Below, piece by piece: positions 45,835 to 54,563 of a DNA stretch of 64,000 bases. Both the position numbers and the translations under genes were made by a program. The stretch comes from Phocaeicola paurosaccharolyticus JCM 15092 (GTDB taxonomy: Bacteria > Bacteroidota > Bacteroidia > Bacteroidales > Bacteroidaceae), in the NCBI RefSeq assembly GCF_000613805.1, contig NZ_BAJR01000007.1:1-64000 (forward strand), given 5' to 3'. Below the pieces are notes generated by a model. That model saw only the letters and a list, made by a program, of their open reading frames with translations. It did not search any database and was not told the DNA's origin. Numbering within the stretch: the first letter of the stretch is position 1; each line of letters begins with the position of its first letter.

Positions 45835-46830
45835 TCAGCAATTTACTTCAATAAACTTTTTAAGTGTCTCGAAAGCTTTTCCACTCTCGAGTGATTGGCG
45901 TGCTATGCTTACACACTCTTCAATATCTTTCATAGGCTCCATTGCTTGTATTGCAAAAGATGCATTTATAAGAACACAATCTTTTTGTGCTTTAGTAGAG
46001 CAGTTCTGTAGAACATTGTCAAATATCTTAGCAGCCTTTTGAGGTGTATCTCCTCCATAGAGTTCCTCCTGAGAAATCACTTCAAAGCCAAGATCGGAAG
46101 GTTTGTAAATTGATTCATATCTGTTTGTCATCACCTTGAACTCATCTGTAAGAGATATCTCATCATAACCATCAAGGTTGTTGACAACTGCAAATCCTAT
46201 ACCTAATTTCTGAAATACGTTTGTGTACAGACGCATCTGAGGGAGATCGGCAACTCCAAGAAGCTGATATGCAGGAAGAGATGGGTTTACAAGCGGACCA
46301 AGAAGGTTGAATATTGTCCTAACCTGAAGTGATTTACGTACTCCGGCAACGCTCTTCATAGCAGGATTGAATAGTGGAGAATGCATATATACCATATTAC
46401 TCTTATCCATTGATCTCCTCAACTTATCCTGATCATTGGTGAACTTCACTCCATGTTCCTCCATTACATTGCTTGCACCACTTACAGATGTAGCTCCGTA
46501 GTTGCCATGTTTTGCTACATGATAACCGGCTCCTGCTACAACGAAACATGCACATGTGGAGATATTGAATGAGTTCTTTCCATCGCCTCCTGTTCCTACT
46601 ATGTCGATAGGTTTGTATTCTGCCAAATCTATAGGAACCCTTGTTGTAAGAAGGGCATTACGGAAGCCTATAAGTTCGTCAACTTTGATACCTCTCATCT
46701 GAAATACTGTTAGAAGAGATGCAATCTGAGATTCATTGTATTTGTTCTCAGTAATATTTATCAGCAAATCTTTAGCCTCATCTTGGCTTAGTTCTTCGTG
46801 ATTGAATAGTCTTGATAATATAGATTTCAT
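45835..46830 (-). CDS. trpD: Anthranilate phosphoribosyltransferase
   Basis: 331 residues; transfers the phosphoribosyl group from PRPP to anthranilate. DIVGTGGDGKNSFNIST (PRPP pyrophosphate loop), KHGNYGATSVSGASNVMEEHGV and FNLLGPLVNPSLP are diagnostic. Stand-alone TrpD, not fused to the glutaminase. Follows trpG by 36 bases. Confidence 0.95.
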   Translation of the reverse strand: MKSILSRLFNHEELSQDEAKDLLINITENKYNESQIASLLTVFQMRGIKVDELIGFRNALLTTRVPIDLAEYKPIDIVGTGGDGKNSFNISTCACFVVAGAGYHVAKHGNYGATSVSGASNVMEEHGVKFTNDQDKLRRSMDKSNMVYMHSPLFNPAMKSVAGVRKSLQVRTIFNLLGPLVNPSLPAYQLLGVADLPQMRLYTNVFQKLGIGFAVVNNLDGYDEISLTDEFKVMTNRYESIYKPSDLGFEVISQEELYGGDTPQKAAKIFDNVLQNCSTKAQKDCVLINASFAIQAMEPMKDIEECVSIARQSLESGKAFETLKKFIEVNC

Positions 46831-46866
46831 ATTTATTGCTGTATTAGTATGATTTGTGGTAACTCT

Positions 46867-47439
46867 CTATATGAATTGAGAGAATAGGAAATTTCTAATT
46901 ATATTTTTCCCCAAAGGAGTAAGAACTGATTCAGGATGGAACTGTATGCCATGTACATCATAACTTTTATGCTTAAGTCCCATGATGTATCCCTCCTTAC
47001 TTACTGCTGTTATCGCAAGATCCTTTGGAAGTGATGAAGAGTCAACAATCCATGAGTGATATCTTCCTGCTTCAATAACTTTTGGTAGGCCATTGAATAA
47101 ATAATCTTCATCAACTATCTCTATATCACTCTTTACTCCATGAAATACATCTTTCAGATTTATCAGTTGACCACCGAAAGCTTCAGCAATGGCTTGCTCG
47201 CCAAGACATATACCCAGTATAGGCTTTGTTGCAGCGTATTTTTTTATCACGTCCAGCAGTAATCCTGCTTCTGATGGAATACCTGGTCCCGGTGAAAGAA
47301 TGATCTTGTCGAATTTCTCAAGTTCTTCAAGTTTGAAAAGGTCATTTCTTAATACTGTGACTTCAGATCCAAGTTCTTTTACGATATGGCTCAGATTGTA
47401 TGTGAACGAATCGTAGTTGTCTATAATAACTGTTTTCAT
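46867..47439 (-). CDS. trpG: Anthranilate synthase component II (glutamine amidotransferase)
   Basis: 190 residues; supplies ammonia from glutamine to TrpE. Triad: Cys in PILGICLGEQAIAEAFGG, His and Glu in VHGIQFHPESVLTP; the oxyanion segment ILSPGPGIPSEAG is present. It may also serve 4-amino-4-deoxychorismate synthase (PabA role), as in other bacteria. Nine bases downstream of trpE. Confidence 0.94.
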   Translation of the reverse strand: MKTVIIDNYDSFTYNLSHIVKELGSEVTVLRNDLFKLEELEKFDKIILSPGPGIPSEAGLLLDVIKKYAATKPILGICLGEQAIAEAFGGQLINLKDVFHGVKSDIEIVDEDYLFNGLPKVIEAGRYHSWIVDSSSLPKDLAITAVSKEGYIMGLKHKSYDVHGIQFHPESVLTPLGKNIIRNFLFSQFI

Positions 47440-47448
47440 TTTCCCTCC

Positions 47449-48849
47449 TTACATTTTTTCTGCCATATCAATAGCTTTCTTAAGGGCTCCGAGTTTGTTG
47501 TTCACCTCCTGTAGTTCGTTCTCAACATTACTCTTTGCTACAATACCTCCTCCGGCTTGGAACCATAACTCGTTGTTACGGCTAACGAAGGTTCTTATTG
47601 TTATAGCTTGATTAAGAGTTCCGTTCAGACCAATGAATCCTATGCATCCTCCATATGCACCTCTACTATGAGGCTCAAACTCAGAGATAAGTTGCATTGC
47701 TTTTACTTTTGGGGCACCGCTAAGAGTTCCTGCAGGGAAGGTGTCAATGAATGTCTTTATAGGATTTGCTCCCTCTTCCAACTTTCCGCTGACTCTGCTC
47801 ACAAGGTGTATCACATGACTGTAGTATTGTGCCTCCTTGAACTTTTCAACTTTCACATCTTTGCAGTTTCTGCTTAAGTCATTTCTTGCAAGGTCAACCA
47901 GCATGACATGTTCTGCATTCTCTTTAGGATCGGCAAGCAGTGCTTCTGTAAGTTCCTTATCTTTTCCTTTATCACCATCTCTCCTTGATGTTCCGGCAAT
48001 TGGATCGATGTATGCTCTTCCATTCTCTACCTTGCAGTGGGTCTCTGGTGAAGAACCGAATATTCTGAATCCTCCGAAGTCGAAGTAGAATAGGTAAGGA
48101 GAGGGGTTTATATTTCTCAATGCTCTGTAGAGTTTGAAGTCATCGCCTTGATAGTTCTGTACGAAACGGCGAGAGAGCACAATCTGAAAGACATCACCTC
48201 GTAGGCAGTGAGATATACCTTTACGTATATTTTCACGATGTTCATCATCGGTGAGTGTACTTCTTGTTTCACCAACTGCATGAAAGTCGTAAGTTGTGTA
48301 GTTGCGGTTGTTTATTGCTTTTGATATATAGTCTAATTTACTTTCCTCATTATCATCAGTCATTTCAATAAGAACCATGTCATGTTTGAAATCATTGAAT
48401 ACAATGATATACTTGTATAGAATGTAAAGCATGTCGGGTGCATCATTTTTTTGCAGACGGCTCTCTTTTACATCAATATGTTCAAAATATTTAATTGCAT
48501 CGAATGTGGTGAAGCCATAAAGTCCGCAATAGTTTTTGTATTCACCGTTCACCTTGAATGCAGATAGAAATTCGTTAATGGCATTCTCGACGCTATATGA
48601 TTCATCAATAGCTTTTTCAGATATATCTCCATCAGGATACTTACATGTTACTATGTCATGGTTAACAGAAATACTTGCAATTGGTTTCAAACCAATAAAT
48701 GAGCGATTGTCTTCACTACCATGATAATCAGAGCTCTCCATAAGTGCACTCTGAGGGAACAGGTCACGCAATTTCAGATAAGTTGTTACCGGCGTATGCA
48801 AATCGCCAAGCATTGTTTTGTATTTTGTACTGTAGCTATAATTTTTCAT
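47449..48849 (-). CDS. trpE: Anthranilate synthase component I
   Basis: 466 residues; chorismate to anthranilate. The N-terminal allosteric motif reads LMESSD, the position of the LLES tryptophan-feedback site. The catalytic half has GDVFQIVLSRRF, FGSSPETHCKV, IAGTSRRDGDKGKD, LVDLARNDLSRNC, TFPAGTLSGAPKVKAMQLI and FQAGGGIVAKSN. Feedback by Trp together with the leader attenuator would give two levels of control. Confidence 0.95.
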   Translation of the reverse strand: MKNYSYSTKYKTMLGDLHTPVTTYLKLRDLFPQSALMESSDYHGSEDNRSFIGLKPIASISVNHDIVTCKYPDGDISEKAIDESYSVENAINEFLSAFKVNGEYKNYCGLYGFTTFDAIKYFEHIDVKESRLQKNDAPDMLYILYKYIIVFNDFKHDMVLIEMTDDNEESKLDYISKAINNRNYTTYDFHAVGETRSTLTDDEHRENIRKGISHCLRGDVFQIVLSRRFVQNYQGDDFKLYRALRNINPSPYLFYFDFGGFRIFGSSPETHCKVENGRAYIDPIAGTSRRDGDKGKDKELTEALLADPKENAEHVMLVDLARNDLSRNCKDVKVEKFKEAQYYSHVIHLVSRVSGKLEEGANPIKTFIDTFPAGTLSGAPKVKAMQLISEFEPHSRGAYGGCIGFIGLNGTLNQAITIRTFVSRNNELWFQAGGGIVAKSNVENELQEVNNKLGALKKAIDMAEKM

Positions 48850-48860
48850 AATATTATTAT

Positions 48861-50050
48861 TTAATCAGCCATATTTTTGTTTGACAGATAAGTGTCAAGA
48901 TCTTTATCTCCTCTTCCTGAAACTGTAAGTACCACTACATCATCTTTCTTGAAATTAATCTTACCCAGAGCACCTAAAGCGTGAGCGGATTCCAATGCCG
49001 GGATAATACCTTCAAGTTGTGTAAGTTCATATGCAGCACGTACTGCCTCATTGTCGTTTATGGCAAGCACTATGGCTCTTTTCTTATCTGATAGATTGGC
49101 ATGCATAGGTCCTATGCCCGGATAATCAAGTCCGGCTGAGATAGAGTATGGTTCCTCAATCTGTCCGTCCTCGTTCTGTATGACAAGTGTCTTTGCACCA
49201 TGAATGATTCCCATTTTTCCTAGCTGTATGGTAGCAGCTGATAGGCCTGTATCGATACCTTTACCACCAGCTTCGGCAAGTACAATCTGAACTTTCTCGT
49301 CATCAATATAGTGGTATATGGTACCGGCAGCATTACTTCCTCCACCTACACATGCCATAAGATAATCGGGATAGTCCCTGCCTTCCTGTGAGAGGAGCTG
49401 TTTTTTTATCTCTTCACTTATGACAGACTGCAGACGTGCTACCATATCAGGATATGGATGTGGACCAACTGTTGAACCTATTACGTAATAGGTGTCATCA
49501 GGATGACAGCACCAGTAGCGGATAGCCTCATTGGTCGCATCTTTTAGAGTCATATTTCCTGATGTCACAGGTACACTTCAGCACCAAGCATTTTCATTCT
49601 CTCTACATTGACATGTTGTCTTTCAACATCGGTCTTTCCCATAAAGACAGTGCAAGGAAGATTCATAAGAGCACATACTGTAGCTGTAGCTACGCCATGT
49701 TGACCTGCTCCTGTCTCAGCAATAATCTTATTCTTTCCCAATCTTTTGGCAAGTAGAACCTGACCTATTGCATTGTTTATCTTGTGAGCACCTGTATGGT
49801 TAAGGTCCTCTCTTTTGAGATAGATCTTGCATCCATATTTTTCACTTAGTCTGTTGGCTAGATAGAGTGGGGAAGGGCGTCCAACATAATCACGGAGTAG
49901 TTGTGCATATTCCGCTTTGAAACTTTCACTTTCGAGAATCTTGATATAATTCTCTTTTAAGTTCTCTACACATGCATGGAGTATTTCTGGAATATATGCA
50001 CCTCCAAATTCTCCATAATAACCGTTGTCATCTACAAGAAAAGTCTTCAT
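48861..50050 (-). CDS. trpB: Tryptophan synthase beta chain, frameshifted
   Basis: PLP enzyme joining indole and serine. N-terminal part: [34 protein letters not shown] (PLP lysine), [17 protein letters not shown]. One G is missing at about 49573: GAA GTG TAC should be GAA GTG GTA CCT GTG ACA, giving [20 protein letters not shown] and joining both parts. C-terminal part: [24 protein letters not shown] (phosphate site), [23 protein letters not shown]. Corrected length is about 397 residues, normal for TrpB1. First structural gene of the trp operon, about 40 bases after the attenuator. Confidence 0.93.
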
Positions 50051-50090
50051 TTAAGTTGTATTTATATTTTGATTGTAATTTTTCGAGAAT

Positions 50091-50124
50091 AAAAAAAGGG
50101 CTGTCGTAAGTTCGACAGCCCTTT
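50091..50124 (-). promoter_or_regulatory. trp attenuator (intrinsic terminator in the leader)
   Basis: Minus-strand hairpin AAAGGGCTGTCG-AACTTA-CGACAGCCCTTT followed by TTTT, between trpL and trpB. The loop and start of its 3' arm, CTTACGAC (50103-50110), are exactly complementary to GTCGTAAG at the trpL stop codon (50170-50177), so an alternative pairing can prevent the terminator. Confidence 0.88.
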
Positions 50125-50170
50125 ATAATAGCTTTATGTTATAGCAAATATATATATATAGGTTTTCCGC

Positions 50171-50230
50171 TTACGACTTTATGAGTTGTAAGTAGCGCCA
50201 CCAATACATATTTTGCATATTCTTATTCAT
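50171..50230 (-). CDS. trpL: trp operon leader peptide with tandem Trp codons
   Basis: A 19-residue frame, MNKNMQNMYWWRYLQLIKS, with adjacent TGG TGG codons at 50198-50203 (residues 10-11). It lies between the trp promoter and the attenuator. Region 1, CTTACAAC (50185-50192), starts five bases after the Trp codons and pairs, with one mismatch, with region 2, GTCGTAAG (50170-50177), which contains the stop codon. A ribosome stalled on Trp codons would cover region 1 and free region 2 to disrupt the attenuator; a ribosome reaching the stop would cover region 2 and let the terminator form. Confidence 0.85.
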   Translation of the reverse strand: MNKNMQNMYWWRYLQLIKS

Positions 50231-50261
50231 TCTTTTCAGCTTTTTTCGTTGAATTATTGCG

Positions 50262-50291
50262 CAAATGTAACGATATAATTTTATAATCAAA
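50262..50291 (-). promoter_or_regulatory. Promoter of the trp operon
   Basis: Minus strand TTTG (50288-50291), 18 bases, TACATTTG (50262-50269). Transcription would begin near 50255, giving a leader of about 200 bases with trpL and the attenuator. Confidence 0.7.
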
Positions 50292-50589
50292 ATATTCTTG
50301 AACTTTTTTTAAAATTTTGTATCCAATATTATAAATGATGCATCTTTATTCCTTTATTTGCACTTGTGAACTTATTCTGTGCATATAATTAATAAATATT
50401 AATTGATTATATATAGATAAACGAATAGTTTAGTCTACAGAGTATTAGTTATAGCATCCCTCTTCAGCTAATTTGGTGACTGTTTTGAACAGTATTTGCT
50501 GGTGAAGATATTTATGAAGTAGTGGCTACCCCATCGTAAGAAGTAGAGACAGTTGAAATATTACTGGCTTTTTATAATATAATTTTAAG
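50292..50589 (+). promoter_or_regulatory. Divergent intergenic region with a hairpin upstream of the DUF308 gene
   Basis: AT-rich DNA plus a more GC-rich stretch at 50455-50560. There CTTCAGC (50462-50468) can pair with GCTGGTGAAG (50498-50507) with a bulge, enclosing a second stem CTGTT-TTG-AACAG (50480-50492). It could be a structured 5' UTR. I recognise no known riboswitch. Confidence 0.3.
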
Positions 50590-51117
50590 ATGAAAAATAG
50601 AGACTATTTTATTATTCAGAATGTAGCAGCTATTATAGTTGGCATGCTGCTGGTTATGTGGCCTGATTCGGCTATGATATATCTCGTTATGACTATTGGT
50701 GCCATATTCTCTGTTTCAGGAATCTTGGCGTTGGTGAGATATTACAGACACCGTAATATAATTGGATATAACTATCCGCTTATAGGAACAGGAAGTCTGT
50801 TGCTTGGTATATGGCTTCTTATAATGCCGGCATTCTTTATTAATTTTCTTATGTATATAATTGGTTTGGCTGTTATAATGGCTGGAGCAAACATGTTGGT
50901 TAATCTTAATGTAGCCAGTAGATGGAGTATGGTATCTGGCTATTTTTATATAACTCCTATATTAATTATTCTTGCCGGAATGCTTGTTCTTGTTAATCCT
51001 TTTACCGTTGCTACAATCCCATTTATTGTTTTGGGTATTAGTTGTATGGTATATGGAATAGTAAATATGATTAACACCATAAAGTTTAAGAAGGATCCTG
51101 ACAAGTACGAATACTAA
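50590..51117 (+). CDS. DUF308 / HdeD-like membrane protein
   Basis: 175 residues with six predicted helices in three pairs, beginning AAIIVGMLLVMWPDSAMIYLV, then SLLLGIWLLIMPAFFINFL and IILAGMLVLVNPFTVATIPF. The repeated G-x-x-L-x-x-x-P pattern is that of the DUF308/HdeD family, linked to acid resistance in enterobacteria but of unknown role in Bacteroidales. A short charged C-terminal tail follows (KFKKDPDKYEY). Probably monocistronic. Confidence 0.82.
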   Translation: MKNRDYFIIQNVAAIIVGMLLVMWPDSAMIYLVMTIGAIFSVSGILALVRYYRHRNIIGYNYPLIGTGSLLLGIWLLIMPAFFINFLMYIIGLAVIMAGANMLVNLNVASRWSMVSGYFYITPILIILAGMLVLVNPFTVATIPFIVLGISCMVYGIVNMINTIKFKKDPDKYEY

Positions 51118-51223
51118 AAAAGTATTAAAATCTGTAGAATATTCTATCGTAATAAATTAATAATAACTACATTCGCCATATGTTCTTATTGTAATTTATA
51201 CAAAAACTATATTTAATACTTTT

Positions 51224-52699
51224 ATGAAAGACAAAAACAACAAGCTTTATCTCATTAGCGTGGTATTTGTTGCCATCTTGGGAGGACTACTATTTGGTTA
51301 TGACACGGCAGTAATTTCTGGAGCAGAAAAGGGACTTCAAGCCTTTTTTATGGGCGCTACCGATTTTGTGTATTCTGATGCCATTCATGGTTTCACCTGT
51401 TCCAGTGCTCTAGTTGGTTGTATAATAGGTAGTGCTTTTTCCGGTTTAGCAGCTTCTAGATTAGGACGTAAACGTTCCTTGATTTTAGCAGGTATCTTTT
51501 TCTTCTTATCTGCATGCGGATCTTATTATCCTGAGTTCTTATTATTTGATTATGGAAAACCTTCTTTCAATTTGATGGTAGCTTTCAATTTCTACCGTAT
51601 CTTAGGAGGTTTTGGTGTTGGTTTGGCTTCAGCTATCTGCCCAATGTACATTGCTGAGGTTTCTCCTTCAAATATGCGTGGTACTTTGGTTTCTTGGAAC
51701 CAGTTTGCTATAATATTCGGTCAGTTGGCTGTATACTTTATCAACTTCCTTCTTTTGGGTGAACACACTAACCCTATAATTGAAGAGACTGCAAAAGGTG
51801 TTTATAACGTATTACCATCATCCGATCCTTGGACAATCTCTACTGGATGGCGATATATGTTTGGTAGTGAATGTTTTCCTGCCGGACTATTTACATTGCT
51901 AGTATGCTTTGTTCCTGAAACCCCTCGTTATCTTGCTATGATCGGTCAGGATATGAAGGCTTTGGCGGTACTTGAACGTATTAATGGAGCAACAAAAGCT
52001 AAAGAGATTCTTGCTGAAATAAAATCTACAGTAGAAGAGAAAAAAGAGAAACTATTTACTTATGGTTGGGTAGTTATCTTTGTTGGAATCATGCTTTCAG
52101 TTTTCCAACAGGCAGTAGGTATCAATGCTGTACTATATTTTGCTCCTCGTATATTTGAATCTATGAATATGGGTAACCCAATGGTTCAAACAGTAATTAT
52201 GGGTATTGTTAATATATTATTTACCTTAGTTGCTATATTCACTGTAGAAAAATGGGGTCGCAAGCCTTTGCTAATTTATGGTTCTATAGGTATGGCTATA
52301 GGTGCGGCTGGTGTAGCAATGACTAACCTTCTTGGTTTGCCTGCTATTGTATCTGTAGTAAGCATCATGGTTTACTCAGCTTCTTTCATGTTCTCTTGGG
52401 GACCTATATGCTGGGTATTGATTGCAGAAATCTTCCCAAATACTATCCGTGGCGCTGCTGTAGCTATCGCTGTTGCTTTCCAGTGGATATTCAACTTCAT
52501 AGTTTCATCTACATTCGTACCTATGTATAATATGCGTCTATTGGGTATGGATAACTTCGGTCACATTTTTGCTTATGCATTGTACGGCGTAATCTGTGTG
52601 TTAGCTGCTATCTTTGTATGGAAGATGGTTCCAGAAACAAAGGGAAAGACTTTGGAAGATATGACTCGTCTATGGAATGATAGAAGAAATAAAAAGTAA
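51224..52699 (+). CDS. xylE: Sugar porter of the MFS family, XylE-like
   Basis: 491 residues, twelve helices. Sugar-porter signatures: GGLLFGYDTAVISGA in helix 1, SRLGRKRSLILAG after helix 2, GGFGVGLASAICPMYIAEVSPSNMRG, PETPRYLAMIG at the central loop, FQQAVGINAVLYFAPRIF in helix 7, EKWGRKPLLIYGS and the terminal PETKGKTLEDM. Similar to D-xylose:proton symporter XylE; the sugar cannot be fixed and glucose, xylose or arabinose are possible. No catabolic genes adjoin it. A terminator follows. Confidence 0.88.
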   Translation: MKDKNNKLYLISVVFVAILGGLLFGYDTAVISGAEKGLQAFFMGATDFVYSDAIHGFTCSSALVGCIIGSAFSGLAASRLGRKRSLILAGIFFFLSACGSYYPEFLLFDYGKPSFNLMVAFNFYRILGGFGVGLASAICPMYIAEVSPSNMRGTLVSWNQFAIIFGQLAVYFINFLLLGEHTNPIIEETAKGVYNVLPSSDPWTISTGWRYMFGSECFPAGLFTLLVCFVPETPRYLAMIGQDMKALAVLERINGATKAKEILAEIKSTVEEKKEKLFTYGWVVIFVGIMLSVFQQAVGINAVLYFAPRIFESMNMGNPMVQTVIMGIVNILFTLVAIFTVEKWGRKPLLIYGSIGMAIGAAGVAMTNLLGLPAIVSVVSIMVYSASFMFSWGPICWVLIAEIFPNTIRGAAVAIAVAFQWIFNFIVSSTFVPMYNMRLLGMDNFGHIFAYALYGVICVLAAIFVWKMVPETKGKTLEDMTRLWNDRRNKK

Positions 52700-52752
52700 T
52701 AACAGTTCTTTCTATTAGAAATTCAATAAAATATAATGTCCGGACTCTCTTT

Positions 52753-52783
52753 ATAGGGAGCCCGGATTTTTTTATGGCAAAAA
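52753..52783 (+). terminator. Terminator after the sugar porter gene
   Basis: Downstream of the stop, TCCGG-ACTCTC and GGGAG-CCCGGA form an interrupted stem followed by seven T. The full hairpin starts near 52738. Confidence 0.75.
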
Positions 52784-52827
52784 TAGGCATATCATTAAAT
52801 ATGCCTATTTGCTATAATATTTTATCT

Positions 52828-53085
52828 CTATCTCTTTTTTACAAAGAAAGATCTAAATCTTCTCATAATACCAATCCCCATCTTTATCCCGTCAAAGATA
52901 GCTAATCCATATGAAAGCTTGCTCATAACACCTTCAATACCTCTTATCTTATCCTGCTTAGGTCCAAGCATTTCTCCAGCAATTAAATGAATGTTCTCTT
53001 TCACTTGACGTATCTCCTGGAGTTTTCTCTCTTTCTCAAGGATAATCCATTCAAAGGTAATCTTCTCTCTATTTAGCTCATTCAT
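52828..53085 (-). CDS. Hypothetical protein of the YtxH/holin-like operon
   Basis: 85 residues. The N-terminal half is a charged helix (NREKITFEWIILEKERKLQEIRQVKENIHLIAGEML), the C-terminal half is amphipathic with a basic end (IGIMRRFRSFFVKKR). No enzyme motif. It is the last of three short genes one base apart from the holin-like gene, a trio recurrent in Bacteroides, and may associate with the inner membrane. Family not otherwise known to me. Confidence 0.65.
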   Translation of the reverse strand: MNELNREKITFEWIILEKERKLQEIRQVKENIHLIAGEMLGPKQDKIRGIEGVMSKLSYGLAIFDGIKMGIGIMRRFRSFFVKKR

Positions 53086-53086
53086 C

Positions 53087-53443
53087 TTACTTTCTGTTTA
53101 ATAAAAGTTTAGCTAGAAAATTTGTAAGAGGTTGTACTATCAGTCTCTTCCTAAACAATACAACAAAGATGATGATAAGTATAATAATTCCTGTTATTAT
53201 GGCAAAGCTGCCGGTGAGTCCACCAACATATGGTGCAAGCAGATAAGCAAATGTAAACGACAGATATAACAGAGCAATCATTCCCAATACAAGGAATATA
53301 AGTACTGATATAAGTGTAGATAATATTATTATCAGCTTTTCTAGAATCTCTAGAGTGGCATACTCTTTCTGAAGTTGAAGATATTTCTTTACCTCATTAA
53401 AGAGCTCTTGCAGATTGTCAATACTTTTATCGTCTACAAACAT
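53087..53443 (-). CDS. Phage holin superfamily III-like membrane protein
   Basis: 118 residues with two long hydrophobic helices (LIIILSTLISVLIFLVLGMIALLYLSFTFAYLL and GSFAIITGIIILIIIFVVLF) between charged ends. Matches the actinobacterial/Bacteroidetes holin-like family (DUF1469). Despite the name, chromosomal copies such as this are not phage genes; they probably belong to an envelope stress or membrane-organising set with YtxH. Confidence 0.75.
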   Translation of the reverse strand: MFVDDKSIDNLQELFNEVKKYLQLQKEYATLEILEKLIIILSTLISVLIFLVLGMIALLYLSFTFAYLLAPYVGGLTGSFAIITGIIILIIIFVVLFRKRLIVQPLTNFLAKLLLNRK

Positions 53444-53460
53444 AATAACAGGAATTAAGA

Positions 53461-53664
53461 TTATTCATTGCCTTTAATTTCTGAAGATATTTTATCAACA
53501 AGATCGTTCATATCTTCACGATTAAGCTTAATACCTTTTTCACGAAGTAAATCTACGATTTTCTTACGTGTCTCTTCTCCTTTATCTGGAGCAAAGAGAA
53601 TACCAATTGCTGCGCCAATTGCAGCGCCGCCTATGAAGGCTGCTAAAACATTTAATCCTTTCAT
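53461..53664 (-). CDS. YtxH-domain protein
   Basis: 67 residues. A single glycine-rich helix, VLAAFIGGAAIGAAIGILFAPDKGEETRKKI, is the YtxH signature (GxxxGxxxxGxLFAP-xxG-xxxR), followed by a charged helical tail. In Gram-positives YtxH responds to stress; here it starts the three-gene membrane-associated operon. Confidence 0.85.
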   Translation of the reverse strand: MKGLNVLAAFIGGAAIGAAIGILFAPDKGEETRKKIVDLLREKGIKLNREDMNDLVDKISSEIKGNE

Positions 53665-53875
53665 ATTCGTAAATAATTAATTGTTACTATAAAATAAACA
53701 AATAAAAAAAGAAGTGGTTTACTATATTAATGGAAATAATTGAAAAAAGATAAAATACTTCGAAGATTAACCAAAATTAATAGTATAAATGTGACGATAG
53801 GAATATATATATTACTATTTTTGCAATATTATTGGTAAAAAATATAATAGTATTAATAATAAAATATCATCAATC

Positions 53876-54370
53876 ATGAAAAAATTAATGATCCTTGGAA
53901 TGGGAGTTTGCGTAGCATTTGCATTCTCTTCATGTAAGTCAAGTGAGAGTGCTTATAAAAAGGCATATGAAAAGGCAAAGCAACAAGAATTAGCAGTGGC
54001 TCCTGCTGAGGAAGCTCAACAGCCTACTCAAGTTGTTACTAATACAGTATCTCCTGCTCCAACAGCTGTTGCATCAGGTCCAGTTCGTGAAGAGAGAGTT
54101 CAACTTGTATCAGGTCAAGGATTAAAAGCATATAGTGTTGTTTGCGGAAGCTTTGGTGTTAAGGCTAATGCTGATGCTTTGAAAGAGAGACTTGATAATC
54201 AAGGTTACAGTGCACTAGTTGTTTTCAACGCAGAGAGAAACATGTACAGAGTAATTACTTCTTCTTTTGATACTCGTGCTGAAGCATCACAGGCTAGAGA
54301 CGCTTTTAAGGCTAAATATCCTGATAATGTTGAGTTTCAGAAATCTTGGTTACTTTACAATATAAATTAA
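53876..54370 (+). CDS. SPOR-domain lipoprotein
   Basis: 164 residues. The signal peptide ends AFSSC-KSSE, a lipobox; a short helical and proline/alanine-rich linker follows, then a C-terminal SPOR domain (residues about 85-160: LKAYSVVCGSFGVKANADALKERLDNQGY, FNAERNMYRVITSSFDTRAEA). SPOR domains bind glycan strands lacking stem peptides, so the protein probably acts at septal peptidoglycan. Monocistronic with a strong terminator. Confidence 0.88.
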   Translation: MKKLMILGMGVCVAFAFSSCKSSESAYKKAYEKAKQQELAVAPAEEAQQPTQVVTNTVSPAPTAVASGPVREERVQLVSGQGLKAYSVVCGSFGVKANADALKERLDNQGYSALVVFNAERNMYRVITSSFDTRAEASQARDAFKAKYPDNVEFQKSWLLYNIN

Positions 54371-54385
54371 TTTTTATAACAGAAT

Positions 54386-54432
54386 AAAAGAGAGAGAGAG
54401 CGGAGCTATTAAGCGCCGCTCTCTCTCTTTTT
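54386..54432 (+). terminator. Terminator after the SPOR gene
   Basis: AAAAGAGAGAGAGCGG pairs with CCGCTCTCTCTCTTTT around an AGCTATTAAGCG loop, followed by T residues. Confidence 0.9.
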
Positions 54433-54563
54433 ATTATTTGATCTATTCTTGTAACAAGTAACCCATTTGCAATATTGATTATGTGATTATATTGTGGTTT
54501 ATCCGAAGCTATACTATCAAGACCACGATCGGTAAGGTTACATTACACAGTGCAATGATGGTA

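Noticed and set aside
53087-53443. Holin-like protein as evidence of a prophage
   Set aside because: The YtxH / holin-like / small protein trio is a normal chromosomal set in Bacteroides and no other phage genes are near.
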